A DNA stretch of 64,000 nucleotides, from positions 23,987,883-24,051,882 of the forward strand of contig NC_088789.1 in assembly GCF_949628265.1 (NCBI RefSeq), read 5' to 3'. This DNA is from Cloeon dipterum. Taxonomy: Eukaryota > Arthropoda > Insecta > Ephemeroptera > Baetidae. How positions within the stretch are numbered: the first letter of the stretch is position 1; every line of letters starts with the position of its first letter. Shown here one piece after another: positions 25,201-35,838 of the stretch. Both the position numbers and the translations under genes were made by a program. A model generated the notes under the pieces. That model saw only the letters and a program-made list of their open reading frames with translations. It was not told where the DNA came from and did not search any database.

Positions 25201-26720
25201 GTTAAACCTTGATAGGCTTTGATTGTTCACTCACTACAGGACCGAATTATGAAAGAAAATTCTTAATAATAAAATGAGTTGTTAGTATAACACGCGCCAT
25301 TTCTCTTAACTTTCAAAAATTACATTGGAAAAATTAAGATGTAAGAAATCATAAAAATGGTTTTTTTCTTACTGTATTTAAATCAAAATTTTCATTCCGT
25401 TAAAAATATGGAATTGCGCCATATTTCTAGATTCTCATATATTTCTAGCAAATCATATTAAAAAAAAACTTTAAAATCAACTAACTAGTTTTTAATCTCG
25501 CTTCAAAACCTGCACAGGTAAATATTTGAGTCTATAATCAAATTTTTCAAAAAGCTCTCATCTATAAATCAAAATGTCTCTGGCAGCCCAGAGGAATAAA
25601 ATTGAAGAGCCCAACGTAAATTGCGTGAAACGAAGTGCCGAGCTCTCGCAAATTTAGCTGCTACATAACAAGTGTGATGAAATAGAAGAAAATGTTGCAC
25701 ACAGAGCAAAACTGCATGTCGGGTTGTGCACAAGATCATCATCTGTTATTTCTAATTGCCTGCATGTTCATAGCTGGTAAGTGCGTCAGAATAAATGGCA
25801 GCAGTCCAGTAAGTGCGATGCTCGCTCTCCCCATCTTCCCAGTCGTTGATTTCGCTGATTTCCACATCTTGGAACGATGCGCCTATCCTTTCATTTCCTT
25901 CGTCAGACGAGCTTGCTTCAGGGCTTTCGTACTCAGGGGATAAACTTTCGGAGCTCCCACGATCCATCAAGAAACGATATTCACTCAAGTCTTCACCACA
26001 ACAATTGAAATTAAACAATGACTCGATATTCATGGAAATTTTGATATTTGAATAAGCCGGAAAGCCCAAAAAGCATCGAAGCGAAAACAAAATTTATTTT
26101 CAAGAAATTTCAAAATCATATTTGCGTAAATATGTAGTTGGAATTTAGAGAAAATATTTTTACGACACACGAGTTTCAAAATTGTTGCTAAACTTACGCC
26201 TGTCTGGGGGTCTGATGAGCCTCCAGAAGACTCCGAAAGCGGACCAAAAGCTTCTTGAGATGAGGTTGTAGACCAGAGAAATAACGTAGCCGATGAGACC
26301 CTGACCAGGCGCCCTGACTGGCAGCCACCTGTCGACGACATCCCTGTTGGTCAGGGTATTGTGTACTGCCCTCTCCAGCTCCCAACTGTGACGTTGCAGA
26401 ATTGACCTGCATTCCGCCAGTTCCTCGATTCCCGTCAACTCCTGGAGTAAAATTTAAAGTCATGAATTAAATGTTGTACATATGAGTTTGAGGGAGCAGT
26501 ATAATACGCAGTGGAAATTATGGGCGTTGTACAGGAAATTGTAATAAAACTGGGTCTTGGACAAAAGTCCAATCATTCCAGTGAGAAGCGAATTAACAAA
26601 ATGCTGTGCAAGATTCGATGGGTAAAAATTCTTGATCATAATACGGGGGAAACTGAAAGATTTCCGAATTACCTGAAATTGGAGCAGCTTATCTACTTGA
26701 GAGCCTTCTAATTCCTCCAT
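22235..26720 (-). CDS. FAF2: FAS-associated factor 2 (UBXD8), ER-associated UBX-domain p97 adaptor
   Basis: Exons in coding order on the minus strand: 26720-26673, 26441-26198, 23649-23172, 22831-22660, 22604-22461 and 22405-22235 (1257 nt, 418 residues; human about 445). An N-terminal UBA-like region (residues 4-50, ELTGIEELAEC...HSWELERAV) is followed by a hydrophobic hairpin at about 65-92, the family's monotopic ER/lipid-droplet anchor. Next come a UAS thioredoxin-like domain at about 110-255 (FIDDFHTRYC, AFWRSSYSQAL, KFLLIYLHC, WLLWGCDV), a charged E/R/Q-rich coiled coil at about 257-320, and a C-terminal UBX domain at about 325-418 (LVIKLPSGGRLERRF, HYVFCHPDS, FPRRVLQC, ALFVTDLEA). FAF2 recruits p97/VCP to ubiquitinated ERAD substrates and controls lipid-droplet ATGL. 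Intron 2 is unusually large (2.5 kb) for this cluster. The gene is convergent with PLRG1, with 145 bp between stop codons, and its poly(A) signal is at 22171-22176. Confidence 0.95.
23899..24008. repeat. Short element with 14-bp perfect terminal inverted repeats
   Basis: TTTTAGACTTATTT at 23899-23912 is exactly complementary to AAATAAGTCTAAAA at 23995-24008. The flanking interior parts are weakly complementary (ATTCCATTATTTCCA and GGAACTTTATTATAATGG). It lies within FAF2 intron 2. It could be a tiny MITE remnant or a chance palindrome in AT-rich DNA. Confidence 0.4.
25752..26033 (-). CDS. Hypothetical acidic 93-residue open frame nested in FAF2 intron 2
   Basis: An uninterrupted frame runs from an ATG at 26033 (MNIESLFNFNCCGEDLSEY...) to a TAG at 25752-25754. 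The product is strongly acidic and serine-rich (GSSESLSPEYESPEASSSDE, then VEISEINDWEDGESEH) and ends TAAIYSDALTSYEHAGN. The balanced composition differs from the surrounding AT-rich intron. No family is recognised. No upstream exon or promoter is evident, and a frame of this length can occur by chance. It could be a nested gene, an exon of an alternative transcript, or the remains of a transposon-encoded acidic N-terminus. Confidence 0.25.
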   Translation of the reverse strand: MNIESLFNFNCCGEDLSEYRFLMDRGSSESLSPEYESPEASSSDEGNERIGASFQDVEISEINDWEDGESEHRTYWTAAIYSDALTSYEHAGN

Positions 26721-27224
26721 GATTTAGCGAGAATTAGAAAAAAATAACCTAGAGACCACAGCGCTATGTACGATACCAGGACACAACAACTGCCATATTG
26801 GTTACGAAATGCTGCCAACTTAGCGGTGAGTTTGTTATTCCCGGTGTCAAACCAGGTTTCATAAAATTCGCAAGGCAAGAAAGGGTATGTTTTTGACAGA
26901 AATTCATAATAACACGTTTTGATATTATTAATTTTAATATGTTATCAAAATATTCATCGATAGAAATATTCATTTAACACTATTTTGGTCCTGTGTACAA
27001 TGAGTAAAAATATTTTTATTTTGTTTGAAATCATTTTTGTTAGCAATAAAATCCGAAGCACTTAATTCCTTAATTAATTCCATTATCCTATGATTAAAAA
27101 TATTCATAAAGCTATGTAGTTGTATAATTTTGAATTTCTTCGGTTTTGTGTTTCATTTTTTACATGGTTGGTGTCAGCTTTCAGCTTTTAATCTTTGACT
27201 TTGACCTTCCCTTCCACTTACAGA
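26721..27224. other. Intergenic region between FAF2 and the JHEH cluster
   Basis: FAF2 (minus) and JHEH1 (plus) diverge from here. The DNA is AT-rich with no frame of interest. The FAF2 promoter should lie just right of 26720 and the JHEH1 promoter near 27150-27250, but I see no clear TATA box for either. Confidence 0.5.
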
Positions 27225-27380
27225 TTAAAACCCGGGAGAGAATTGGTTGCTCAGCAACCAGGCGCACCAGCTGAAAACTGAGCCTGACCGTCTACCGTCT
27301 GTGCCGGCCTCGCCTGACTGATTGTGAGTTGATGCTGCGAAGAAGATACGACAACGTAGTAGATGGTAGAAGAAGTAAAG
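27225..27380 (+). other. Putative non-coding leader exon of JHEH1
   Basis: A GC-richer block ends at a donor-like AAGTAAAG|GTGCGT (exon end 27380). An almost identical block recurs at 32110-32263, at the same position relative to JHEH2. The next plausible acceptor is TTTCAG at 28043-28048, 28 bp before the JHEH1 start codon. The block carries the dyad GGTTGCTCAGCAACC and a short upstream ATG at 27332 (MLRRRYDNVVDG). The transcription start is not defined, so the left boundary is approximate. Confidence 0.45.
27245..27259. promoter_or_regulatory. Perfect dyad GGTTGCTCAGCAACC (JHEH1 copy)
   Basis: A seven-base inverted repeat around one central base, resembling an RFX X-box half-site arrangement. 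The same 15 bases occur upstream of JHEH2 at 32131-32145. It lies in or immediately before the presumed leader exon, so it may be a core-promoter or transcript-level element. Confidence 0.35.
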
Positions 27381-28076
27381 GTGCGTTGAGAAAAATATTT
27401 ATCTAAATGTTTTCGTTAGCAACTACATATTTTAGCTGCTCTTGAAGCACGTCATTTCGTTTAACACTTAAATTAGAGTCTTCAGAGTTCTCAGTAATCG
27501 ACTGCACGTAATTTCGTGTCTCTCCAAATTCCGAAGACACAAAAAACGTTTGTATTTTTTTCTTAAATTTTGGTGTGAAACGCACGGGAAATAGAATAAA
27601 AAACTGCACATACGTATTTATGTATATTATTTTTGTCTTGTGTTCAAGATGATTTTGAAATTGTAAAAGTACAATAATTATTGTCTTGAGTAGTGGAATT
27701 TAATATTCAATATCTTTAAAAAAATACATACCTATACCAAAATGCACCATTTTTAACAATCATTATACGTGCTTTCAGTTCTACACAATGACTCTGTTTT
27801 TAGTGTGTGCATCTTTTACATAAGACCGGCAATATAGCATAAGATGATAACACCTTATCATTTTTCTTCTTGAAACGTTCTCTGCTTGAATAAAATATTC
27901 TCACTCAATCTCACTGTCTCACACTTTGCGGTCAAATGTACAGCAAAGATAATTATTTATTTTAACACACGCACACAACTTTAGCATCCCTTTTACATAT
28001 TTTCTTGTCTTAAATTTTTAAATTAGAAAATGTATGTTAAAATTTCAGATCAACTGTAACGAGTAAAGTGCCAAAA

Positions 28077-30930
28077 ATGTTGAAAAAATTATTTTTGGCT
28101 GTCCTGCTGGCTGTTGTCGCCCACTTCGCGTACAAGCTCTTCATCTTTGAGCAGCCAGTGCCGGAGGTGGACAAAAATGCGTACTGGGGCCCTGGAGATC
28201 CTAAACCAGATGACCCCGCGATCAAGCCGTTCAAGATACAAGTCCCTGATTCGGTAAAATAAACTGAAATTCGCTATCAACGCTGCTACTTACAATAAGT
28301 TCTACAAATCTGAATTGACCAAAACAAATTTTTAAGTCAAGAATTTTAATTTACTAATTTTTTTGAGGAGAAATACCGCTCTCTTCGGAAAATATTTATT
28401 TTTTCAAATTGTAATGAAATTTTTTCCTGATGTTTCAGTTAAATATATTAAATAAAATCAATGATGGTTAGTAAAAAAGATGACATTTAATGGTAATTAA
28501 ACTTTAAAATCAATATTGCGTATATATTTTTTTTATCAATAATTACTTACACTTTGCAATTAATTTGAAGCGATGATAAATTTTGGCTTTTTTCAGACTC
28601 TGCAAGATTTGAAAACTCGCCTTAATTTGGAAACAAGGTATCAAAAGAGTTTAGAAGGTGCCAACTTTGAGTATGGCATGAACCCACAGGTCCTGCTTGA
28701 AGTTGTCGATTTTTGGAAGAACAAGTATGATTGGAGGGAGAGAGAGGCACTGCTGAACAGCCTTCCCCAGTTTGTGACTCAGGTGTCTGGTCTGCGAATC
28801 CACTTCATCCATGCCAAACCTGACAAAGTGCCAGCTGGAGTGAAAGTAACCATAACATTAGATTAAAATTTCAATAAATAAAATAATTTACTCAGGTTGT
28901 GCCCCTTCTCCTGTTGCACGGTTGGCCAGGCACCATCAAGGAGTTCTACTCTATCATCCCTCTGCTTACCAAACCCAGAGATGGTTTTGATTTTGTCTTC
29001 GAAGTGATTGCCCCTTCATTGCCTGGCTATGGATTCTCCGAGGCAGCTCACAAACAGCATTTGAGCACTCCTCAGATGGCTGTCATCTTCCAAAAGCTGA
29101 TGACCAGGCTAGGACACAAAAAGTTCTACCTCCAAGGCGGCGACTGGGGCTCCCTCATCGCCACTGACTTGTCCATTCTCTACCCAGATAGGTACAAATG
29201 TTTCTTCTGAGTTGTATTTTCTTGCTTATAAATTGAAGCTGTACATTTTACTGATTTCCAAAGCTAGAAAAATGTAATATTATTATTTGTTTTTCTTAAA
29301 GATACATTTAAAACTGAGTTTTTTATTTATTGGAACTTAAAAAAATTAATTATTAAACGCATCTCTGCTCTCTGGTCGTTAAACCAGTTAATTCCATCTA
29401 TAAAATTACAAATTAATAAAAAATCAGTTTAAAAAAATCTAAACAATAAAAAGGTTTGCTTCAAAAACTTATTGATAATTTCCGATTCTTGTTAACATTG
29501 AAATTTATTTTAATATTCAATTTCCTTTCCTTCTCAGCATTCTTGGTCTTCATCTGAACATGTGCGGTGCAATGGGCAACAAGGCCACTCTCTACCTGCT
29601 TGCCGCCAGCATTTATCCTCCTCTATTCATGGACAAGCAAATTGCCGACGGACTGTACCCTCTTTCCGACATGTTCTCAAACCTCATCCTTGAAATGGGA
29701 TACATGCACATCCAAGCAACAAAACCAGACACGATTGGTATTTTAATTTAATTCACCTGGAATAAAATTTTCGTCATGAAAACCACTTTAGGCGTTGCAC
29801 TGACGAACACTCCTGTGGGTCTGGCTGCCTACATTCTGGAAAAGTTTTCAACCTGGACAAACCAGGCCTACAGGAATCGGGCTGATGGCGGTCTCACCGA
29901 GAAGTTTAAACTGGAAGATTTGCTGGACAACGTTATGATCTACTGGCTCTCAGGAAATGTTGCTTCGTCCATGCGGCTGTACTCAGAAGTGTTCAACAAA
30001 AAGCACACTGGAGAAGGATGGGATGAGTGAGTTTATAAAAATTAGATTATTTTAAACAATTTTGCCAATTTTAATATTTTATAAATTCATGCAATTTTTA
30101 ATAAGATTTAAATTACTGACATAAATTTAAATCAAAATAAGTGATATTGTTGTTTAATAGCACTCTCTTCACTCCGGGTTCTCTAATTTTCCGTGTCCTA
30201 AGATCATCTTCTTCTGCCTCAAATTGACGTGATGAGTAAACTTGAAACAAATTTAAAATTTATTTTCTGCTGGAGTTGATAAAAATACAAAAATTGGAAA
30301 AAAGTTATTTCTGCGTGTGCTTGACATTTGTAAACTTGGCTTGGTTGTCTGGAGTCATTTTAAGATATATTTTCTTCAGTGGTACAACTTAATTTTTTGC
30401 TTCTATGATATTTGTACAACAAAAACAGAAACTCGGGAAGTATTTTCAAATGTAGACTTTTTCCTTTCCTCACAATCAGACAAAAATCAGAGTTTCTAGT
30501 GACAAAAAAATGGTTTTGGGTTTGGTGAACACATGAACAATTTTGAACTAATATCAATCATAATTATACATTTTATTTAATCAATCTTATTCCTAAATCT
30601 CGCTTACAGGAGAAGTGTTTCTGCTATAGCTTCTTTCTTGGTGCAATCAAATCAATCGGTACCTCATGGTTACATTTTTTGAATGATTTCAGTGTTCCGG
30701 TCAAGGTGCCAACCGTGTGTGCCAGGTTCCCGAACGAGCTGATCCTTCAGCCGGAATTCATCATCAAACTCAAGTATCCAAACCTCCTTCCCTCGCCTGC
30801 AGCTAACGAGGCCGACTACGAAGTGCACAGACCTCCAAGAGGTGGGCATTTCGCTGCTTTTGAGGAACCGGAATTGGTGGCAAACAGCGTGTTCAAGGGA
30901 TTCCGTACCTTGAACGATAAGCTTGTTTAA
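28077..30930 (+). CDS. JHEH1: Juvenile hormone epoxide hydrolase, copy 1
   Basis: Six coding exons: 28077-28253, 28597-28845, 28896-29191, 29538-29737, 29792-30026 and 30693-30930 (1395 nt, 464 residues). An N-terminal hydrophobic anchor (MLKKLFLAVLLAVVAHFAYK) is followed by the epoxide-hydrolase N-terminal domain (about 45-140) and an alpha/beta-hydrolase fold. Oxyanion motif HGWPG is at 150-154, nucleophile Asp225 in GGDWGS, catalytic acid probably Glu401 in RFPNEL, and base His438 in RGGHFAAFEEPE. Microsomal epoxide hydrolases of this type hydrolyse the JH epoxide to JH diol in the ER membrane, ending the hormone signal. Length and all key residues are normal, so the enzyme should be active. 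Tandem AATAAA signals lie at 30973-30982. JHEH2, almost identical, follows 4.9 kb downstream. A partial duplicate of its last exon follows at 31142. Confidence 0.95.
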
Positions 30931-31537
30931 GGTAAAACCGACAGCTTTGTGATAAGATTTTCTGGTTTTTGTAATAAATAAAACACTGTTATTTTTGTCA
31001 TATAATCCACGATGGTTTATTTCCATCAAAATTCAACCCTACACTACGCTTATTTGAATGATAATTTACTGATTCCGTTTTAATTTGGTCTCCATATGAT
31101 GACCTTTTTTTTGGAAAGATAGCAAATCACTAATAATTAAATTCAGCCGGAATTCATCATCAAACTCAAGTATCCAAACCTCCTTCCCTCGCCTGCAGCT
31201 AACGAGGCCGACTACGAAGTGCACAGACCTCCAAGAGGTGGGCATTTCGCTGCTTTTGAGGAACCGGAATTGGTGGCAAACAGCGTGTTCAAGGGATTCC
31301 GTACCTTGAACGATAAGCTTGTTTAAGGTAAAACCGACAGCTTTGTGATAAGATTTTCTGGTTTTTGTAATAAATAAAACACTGTTATTTTTGTCATATA
31401 ATCCACGATGGTTTATTTCCATCAAAATTCAACCCTACACTACGCTTATTTGAATGATAATTTACTGATTCCGTTTTAATTTGGTCTCCATATGATGACC
31501 TTTTTTTTGGAAAGATAGCAAATAACTAATAATTAAA
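30746..31537. repeat. 396-bp direct tandem duplication covering the JHEH1 last exon and 3' flank
   Basis: The first unit is 30746-31141 and the second 31142-31537, exactly adjacent, beginning TTCAGCCGGAATTCATCATC. They are near-identical; one visible difference is GCAAATCACTAATA versus GCAAATAACTAATA near the ends. The second unit repeats the last about 180 coding bases with stop codon, both AATAAA signals and the 3' flank. JHEH2's corresponding region (35640-36030) is single-copy, so this duplication is specific to the JHEH1 unit. Confidence 0.95.
31142..31326 (+). pseudogene. Orphan partial JHEH last exon
   Basis: This is the coding part of the second 396-bp unit. It reads PEFIIKLKYPNLLPSPAA onward to ...FKGFRTLNDKLV-stop, including the RGGHF histidine motif, but lacks the exon's beginning (the RFPNEL part) and its splice acceptor. 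The new junction AATTAAATTCAG|CCG happens to look like an acceptor, but splicing into it would skip the catalytic-acid segment. It is most likely inert. Confidence 0.85.
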
Positions 31538-32032
31538 TTTGGCTTGAATATTTAACTACATCGAATTACTGAAATTAATTAAAAAAAACTTTACAGAAAA
31601 CTTTAAAAGTTTATAAAAAGATTCTCAAATATAGATAAATACAAAATCTAGAGGTTGCTTAAATGCAGCGGTGCGTGAGCCAAATATTTAATAAAAAAAT
31701 TACCTGCATTGTCAAGCCGTAATCGCGTCACGACACGATTTTCATACCTCTTTCATTACTAACTTTGTATTCAGAAATGTCGCTCTGGTAAAATCAATAA
31801 TTATTATTTTTAGATTGGTGTTAATTTTATCTATGAAATTTGGTCAGTACAGTTTGGCACAAAAGCGCTTAAGATTATGTCTTATCACTCACTCATCTCC
31901 AAAAGCTACTTCAGCTCTCACTGACTCACATCATGAGGTCAGCTGTACATCTAAAGGCATGTTATATGTTCAAAATATTTGCCACCCATGATAATTTTCA
32001 ATCGAATTAAAATTTATTATAATTCACAGAGA

Positions 32033-32079
32033 CATAAACAGCTTGGATGATAGGAAGTGCTAAAAATGCTGAAATCTTT
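32033..32079 (+). pseudogene. Truncated 5' fragment of a JHEH3-type first coding exon at the duplication breakpoint
   Basis: The sequence AGACATAAACAGCTTGGATG, then ATAGGAAGTGCTAAAAATGC and TGAAA matches the leader and first codons of JHEH3 (36534-36578). It then switches abruptly to TCTTTGGCTTTGACCCTCCC, which matches the region upstream of JHEH1 (about 27194 on). Only the MLK codons of the coding exon remain. This marks the join between the two duplicated JHEH units. Confidence 0.85.
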
Positions 32080-32109
32080 GGCTTTGACCCTCCCTTCCAC
32101 CTCTTCCAG

Positions 32110-32263
32110 ATTAAAAACCGAGAGAGAATTGGTTGCTCAGCAACCAGGCGCACCAGCTGAAAAAACTGATTGTGAGCCTGATTGCCTGTGCCTGCCTGAC
32201 TGATTGTGAGCTGATGCTGCGAAGAAGATACGACAACGTAGTAGATGGTGGGGAGAAGTAAAG
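32110..32263 (+). other. Putative non-coding leader exon of JHEH2
   Basis: Duplicate of the JHEH1 leader block, ending AAGTAAAG|GTACGG at 32263. It retains the GGTTGCTCAGCAACC dyad (32131-32145) and the upstream ATG (32214). Small changes make that upstream frame end at TAA within the exon (15 codons) instead of running across the splice junction as in JHEH1. The acceptor for the coding exon is TTACAG, ending 32938. Confidence 0.45.
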
Positions 32264-32972
32264 GTACGGTGAGAAAAGAAAAAATATTTATCTAAATGTT
32301 TGCGTTAGCAACTTCATAGCTGCTCTTGAAGCACGTCATTTAACACTCTTAAATTAGTCTTCAGACTTCTCAGTGAACCTACCTGTCGACTACACATAAT
32401 TTCGTGTCTCTCCAAATTCCGAAGATACAAAACGTTTGTATTTTTTTCTTAAATTTTGGTGTGAAACGCACGCGAAATAGAATACAAAACTGCACATACA
32501 TACGTACGTATCTTTTTGTCTTGTGTTTAAGATGATTTTGAAATTGTAAAAGTACATACAATAATAATAATTATTGTCTTGAGCTGTGGAATTTATAATT
32601 CAATGTCTTTCAAAAATACCCATACCAAAATGCACCATTTTTAACCATCATTATGTTCTTTCATTTCTACACAATGACTCCGTTTATGTATAGTAGTGTG
32701 CGCATCTTTTACATAAGACCGGCAATATAGCATAAGATGATAACACCTTATCATTTTTCTTCTTGAAACGCTCTAACTGCTTCAATAAATATACTCTCAC
32801 TCAATCTCGCTGTCTCACATTTTGCAAATGTACAGCAAAGATAATTATTTATTTTTACATACACACAACTTTATATCATCACTTTTTCATATTTTCTTGT
32901 CTTAAAGTTTGATTAAATTTATTAAATTTATGTTACAGTTTCTGATCAACTGTAACGAGAAAAGGGCCAAAA

Positions 32973-35838
32973 ATGTTGAAAAAATTATTTTTGGCTGTCC
33001 TGCTGGCTGTTGCCGCCCACTTCGCGTACAAGCTCTTCATCTTTGAGCAGCCAGTGCCGGAGGTGGACAAAAATGCGTACTGGGGCCCTGGAGATCCTAA
33101 ACCAGATGACCCCGCGATCAAGCCGTTCAAGATACAAGTCCCTGATTCGGTAAAATAAACTGAAATTCGCTATCAACGCTGCTACTTACAATTAATTTCT
33201 TCAAATCTGAATTGACCAAAACAAATTTTTAAGTCAAGAATTTTAATTTACAAATTTTTTTGAGGAGAAATACCGCTCTCTTCAGAAAATATTTATTTTT
33301 TCAAATTGTAATCTGAAATTTTTTCCTGATGTTTCAGTTAAATATAATAAATAAAATCAATGATGGTTAGTAAAAAAGATGACATTTAATGGTAATTAAA
33401 CTTTAAAATCAATATTGCGTATATATTTTTTTTATCAATAATTACTTACACTTTGCAATTAATTTGAAGCGATGATAAATTTTGGCTTTTTTCAGACTCT
33501 GCAAGATTTGAAAACTCGCCTTAATTTGGAAACAAGGTATCAAAAGAGTTTAGAAGGTGCCAACTTTGAGTATGGCATGAACCCACAGGTCCTGCTTGAA
33601 GTTGTCGATTTTTGGAAGAACAAGTATGATTGGAGGGAGAGAGAGGCACTGCTGAACAGCCTTCCCCAGTTTGTGACTCAGGTGTCTGGTCTGCGAATCC
33701 ACTTCATCCATGCCAAACCTGACAAAGTGCCAGCTGGAGTGAAAGTAACCATAACATTAGATTAAAATTTCAATAAATAAAATAATTTACTCAGGTTGTG
33801 CCCCTTCTCCTGTTGCACGGTTGGCCAGGCACCATCAAGGAGTTCTACTCTATCATCCCTCTGCTTACCAAACCCAGAGATGGTTTTGATTTTGTCTTCG
33901 AAGTGATTGCCCCTTCATTGCCTGGCTATGGATTCTCCGAGGCAGCTCACAAACAGCATCTGAGCACTCCTCAGATGGCTGTCATCTTCCAAAAGCTGAT
34001 GACCAGGCTAGGACACAAAAAGTTCTACCTCCAAGGCGGCGACTGGGGCTCCTTCATCGCCACTGAATTGTCCATTCTCTACCCAGATAGGTACAAATGT
34101 TTCTTTTGTTGTATTTTCTTGCTCATAAATTGAAGCTGTACATTTTTACTGAACATTAGAATTTGTTTTTCTTAAAGATATATTTAAAACTGAGTTGTTT
34201 AATTCTTGGAACTTATAAAAAATTAATTATTAAACGCATCCCTGCTCTCTGGTCGTTAAACCAGTTAAAATCCCACATTTATTCCATCTATAAAATTACA
34301 AATTAATAAAAAAATCAGTTTTAAAACAATTATAAACAATAAAAAGGTTTGCTTCAAAAACTTATTGATAATTTCCGACTCTTGTTAACATTGAAATTTA
34401 TTTTAATATTCAATTTCCTTTCCTTTTCAGCGTTCTTCGTCTTCACCTGAACATGTGCCGTTCCACAAACAAGGCCACACTCTACCTGCTTGCCGCCAGC
34501 ATTTATCCTCCTCTATTCATGGACAAGCAAATTGCTGACGGACTGTACCCTCTTTCCGACATGTTCTCAAACCTCATCCTTGAAACGGGATACATGCACA
34601 TCCAGGCGACGAAACCAGACACGATTGGTATTTTAATCTATCTCTCCTAGAATCAAGTTTCCTTCATGAAAATTCTCTAGGCGTTGCGCTGACGAACACT
34701 CCTGTGGGCCTGGCTGCGTACATTCTGGAAAAGTTTTCCACCTGGACAAACCAGGCCTACAGGAATCGGGCTGATGGTGGTCTAACCGAGAAGTTTAAAC
34801 TGGAAGATTTGCTGGACAACGTTATGATCTACTGGCTCTCAGGAAATGTTGCTTCGTCCATGCGGCTGTACTCGGAAGTGCTCAACAAAAAGCACACTGG
34901 TGAAGGATGGGGCGAGTGAGTAAAAAAAATCTATTTATTTAATTTAACAATTTTGCCAATTTTAATATTTTGAAAATTCGTGCAATCTTTAATAAGATTT
35001 AAATTACTGACATAAATTTTGATCAAAATAAGTGATATTGTTGTTTAATAGCACTCCCTTCACTCCGGGTTCTCTAATTTTCCGTGTCCTTCCTCTGATC
35101 ATCTTCCTCTGCCTCAAGTTGACGTGATGAGTAAACTTGAAACAAATTAAAAATTTATTTTCTGCTAGAGTTGATTTAAATTAAAAAAAAATGGAAAACG
35201 TTCTTGTTGCGCGTGCTTGGCATTTTTAAACTTGGTATTGTTGTCTGGAGCTATTTTAAAAGATAGTTTCTTAAGTCGTACAACTTAAATTTTTTGCTTT
35301 TATGATATTTGTACAACAAAAACAGAAAATTGGGAAGCATTTTCAAATGTAGACATTTTCCTTTCTTCAAAATCAGACAAAAATCTGAGTTTCTAGTGAC
35401 AAAAAAACATGGTTTTGGGTTTGGTGAACACACAAACAATATTGAACTAATGTCCATCATAATAATACATTTTATTTAATCAATCTTATTCCTAAATCTC
35501 GCTAACAGGAGAACAGTGTTTCTGCTATAGCTTCTTTTTTGGTGCAATCAAATATCAAATCAATCAGTTCCTCATGGTAAAATTTTTTGAATGATTTTAG
35601 TGTTCCGGTTAAGGTGCCAACCGTGTGTGCCAGGTTCCCGAACGAGCTGACCCTTCTGCCGGAATTCATCATCAAACTCAAGTATCCAAACCTCCTTCCC
35701 TCGCCTGCAGCTAACGAGGCCGACTACGAAGTGCACAGACCTCCAAGAGGTGGGCATTTCGCTGCTTTTGAGGAGCCGGAATTGGTGGCAAACAGCGTGT
35801 TCAAGGGATTCCGTACCTTGAACGATAAGCTTGTTTAA
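32973..35838 (+). CDS. JHEH2: Juvenile hormone epoxide hydrolase, copy 2
   Basis: Six coding exons: 32973-33149, 33496-33744, 33795-34090, 34431-34627, 34681-34915 and 35601-35838 (1392 nt, 463 residues). It differs from JHEH1 at about a dozen residues: VAAHFA near the N-terminus, GSFIATE after the nucleophile motif, MCRSTNKATL with one codon deleted in exon 4, and GWGDVP and ELTLLPEF near the C-terminus. Exon 2 is identical to JHEH1. HGWPG, GGDWGS, RFPNEL and RGGHF are all intact, so an active ER-bound enzyme is expected. Introns are also nearly identical to JHEH1, which shows recent duplication or ongoing gene conversion. Spacing to JHEH1 is 4896 bp between start codons. Confidence 0.95.

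Larger units (their letters stand above)
23650..26197 (-). other. Large intron 2 of FAF2
   Basis: AT-rich intron between the hairpin exon and the UAS exon. It contains a 110-bp palindromic element (23899-24008) and an intronic open frame on the same strand (25752-26033), listed separately. I see no other exon-like blocks. Confidence 0.8.

Noticed and set aside
25692-25776. Possible signal-peptide exon (LLFLIACMFIAG followed by GTAAGT) on the plus strand
   Set aside because: Short, antisense to a better open frame, no downstream exon in frame could be found.
30670-31425. Two identical 119-codon minus-strand frames at the JHEH1 3' end
   Set aside because: Antisense shadows of the JHEH last exon, duplicated with the 396-bp repeat.
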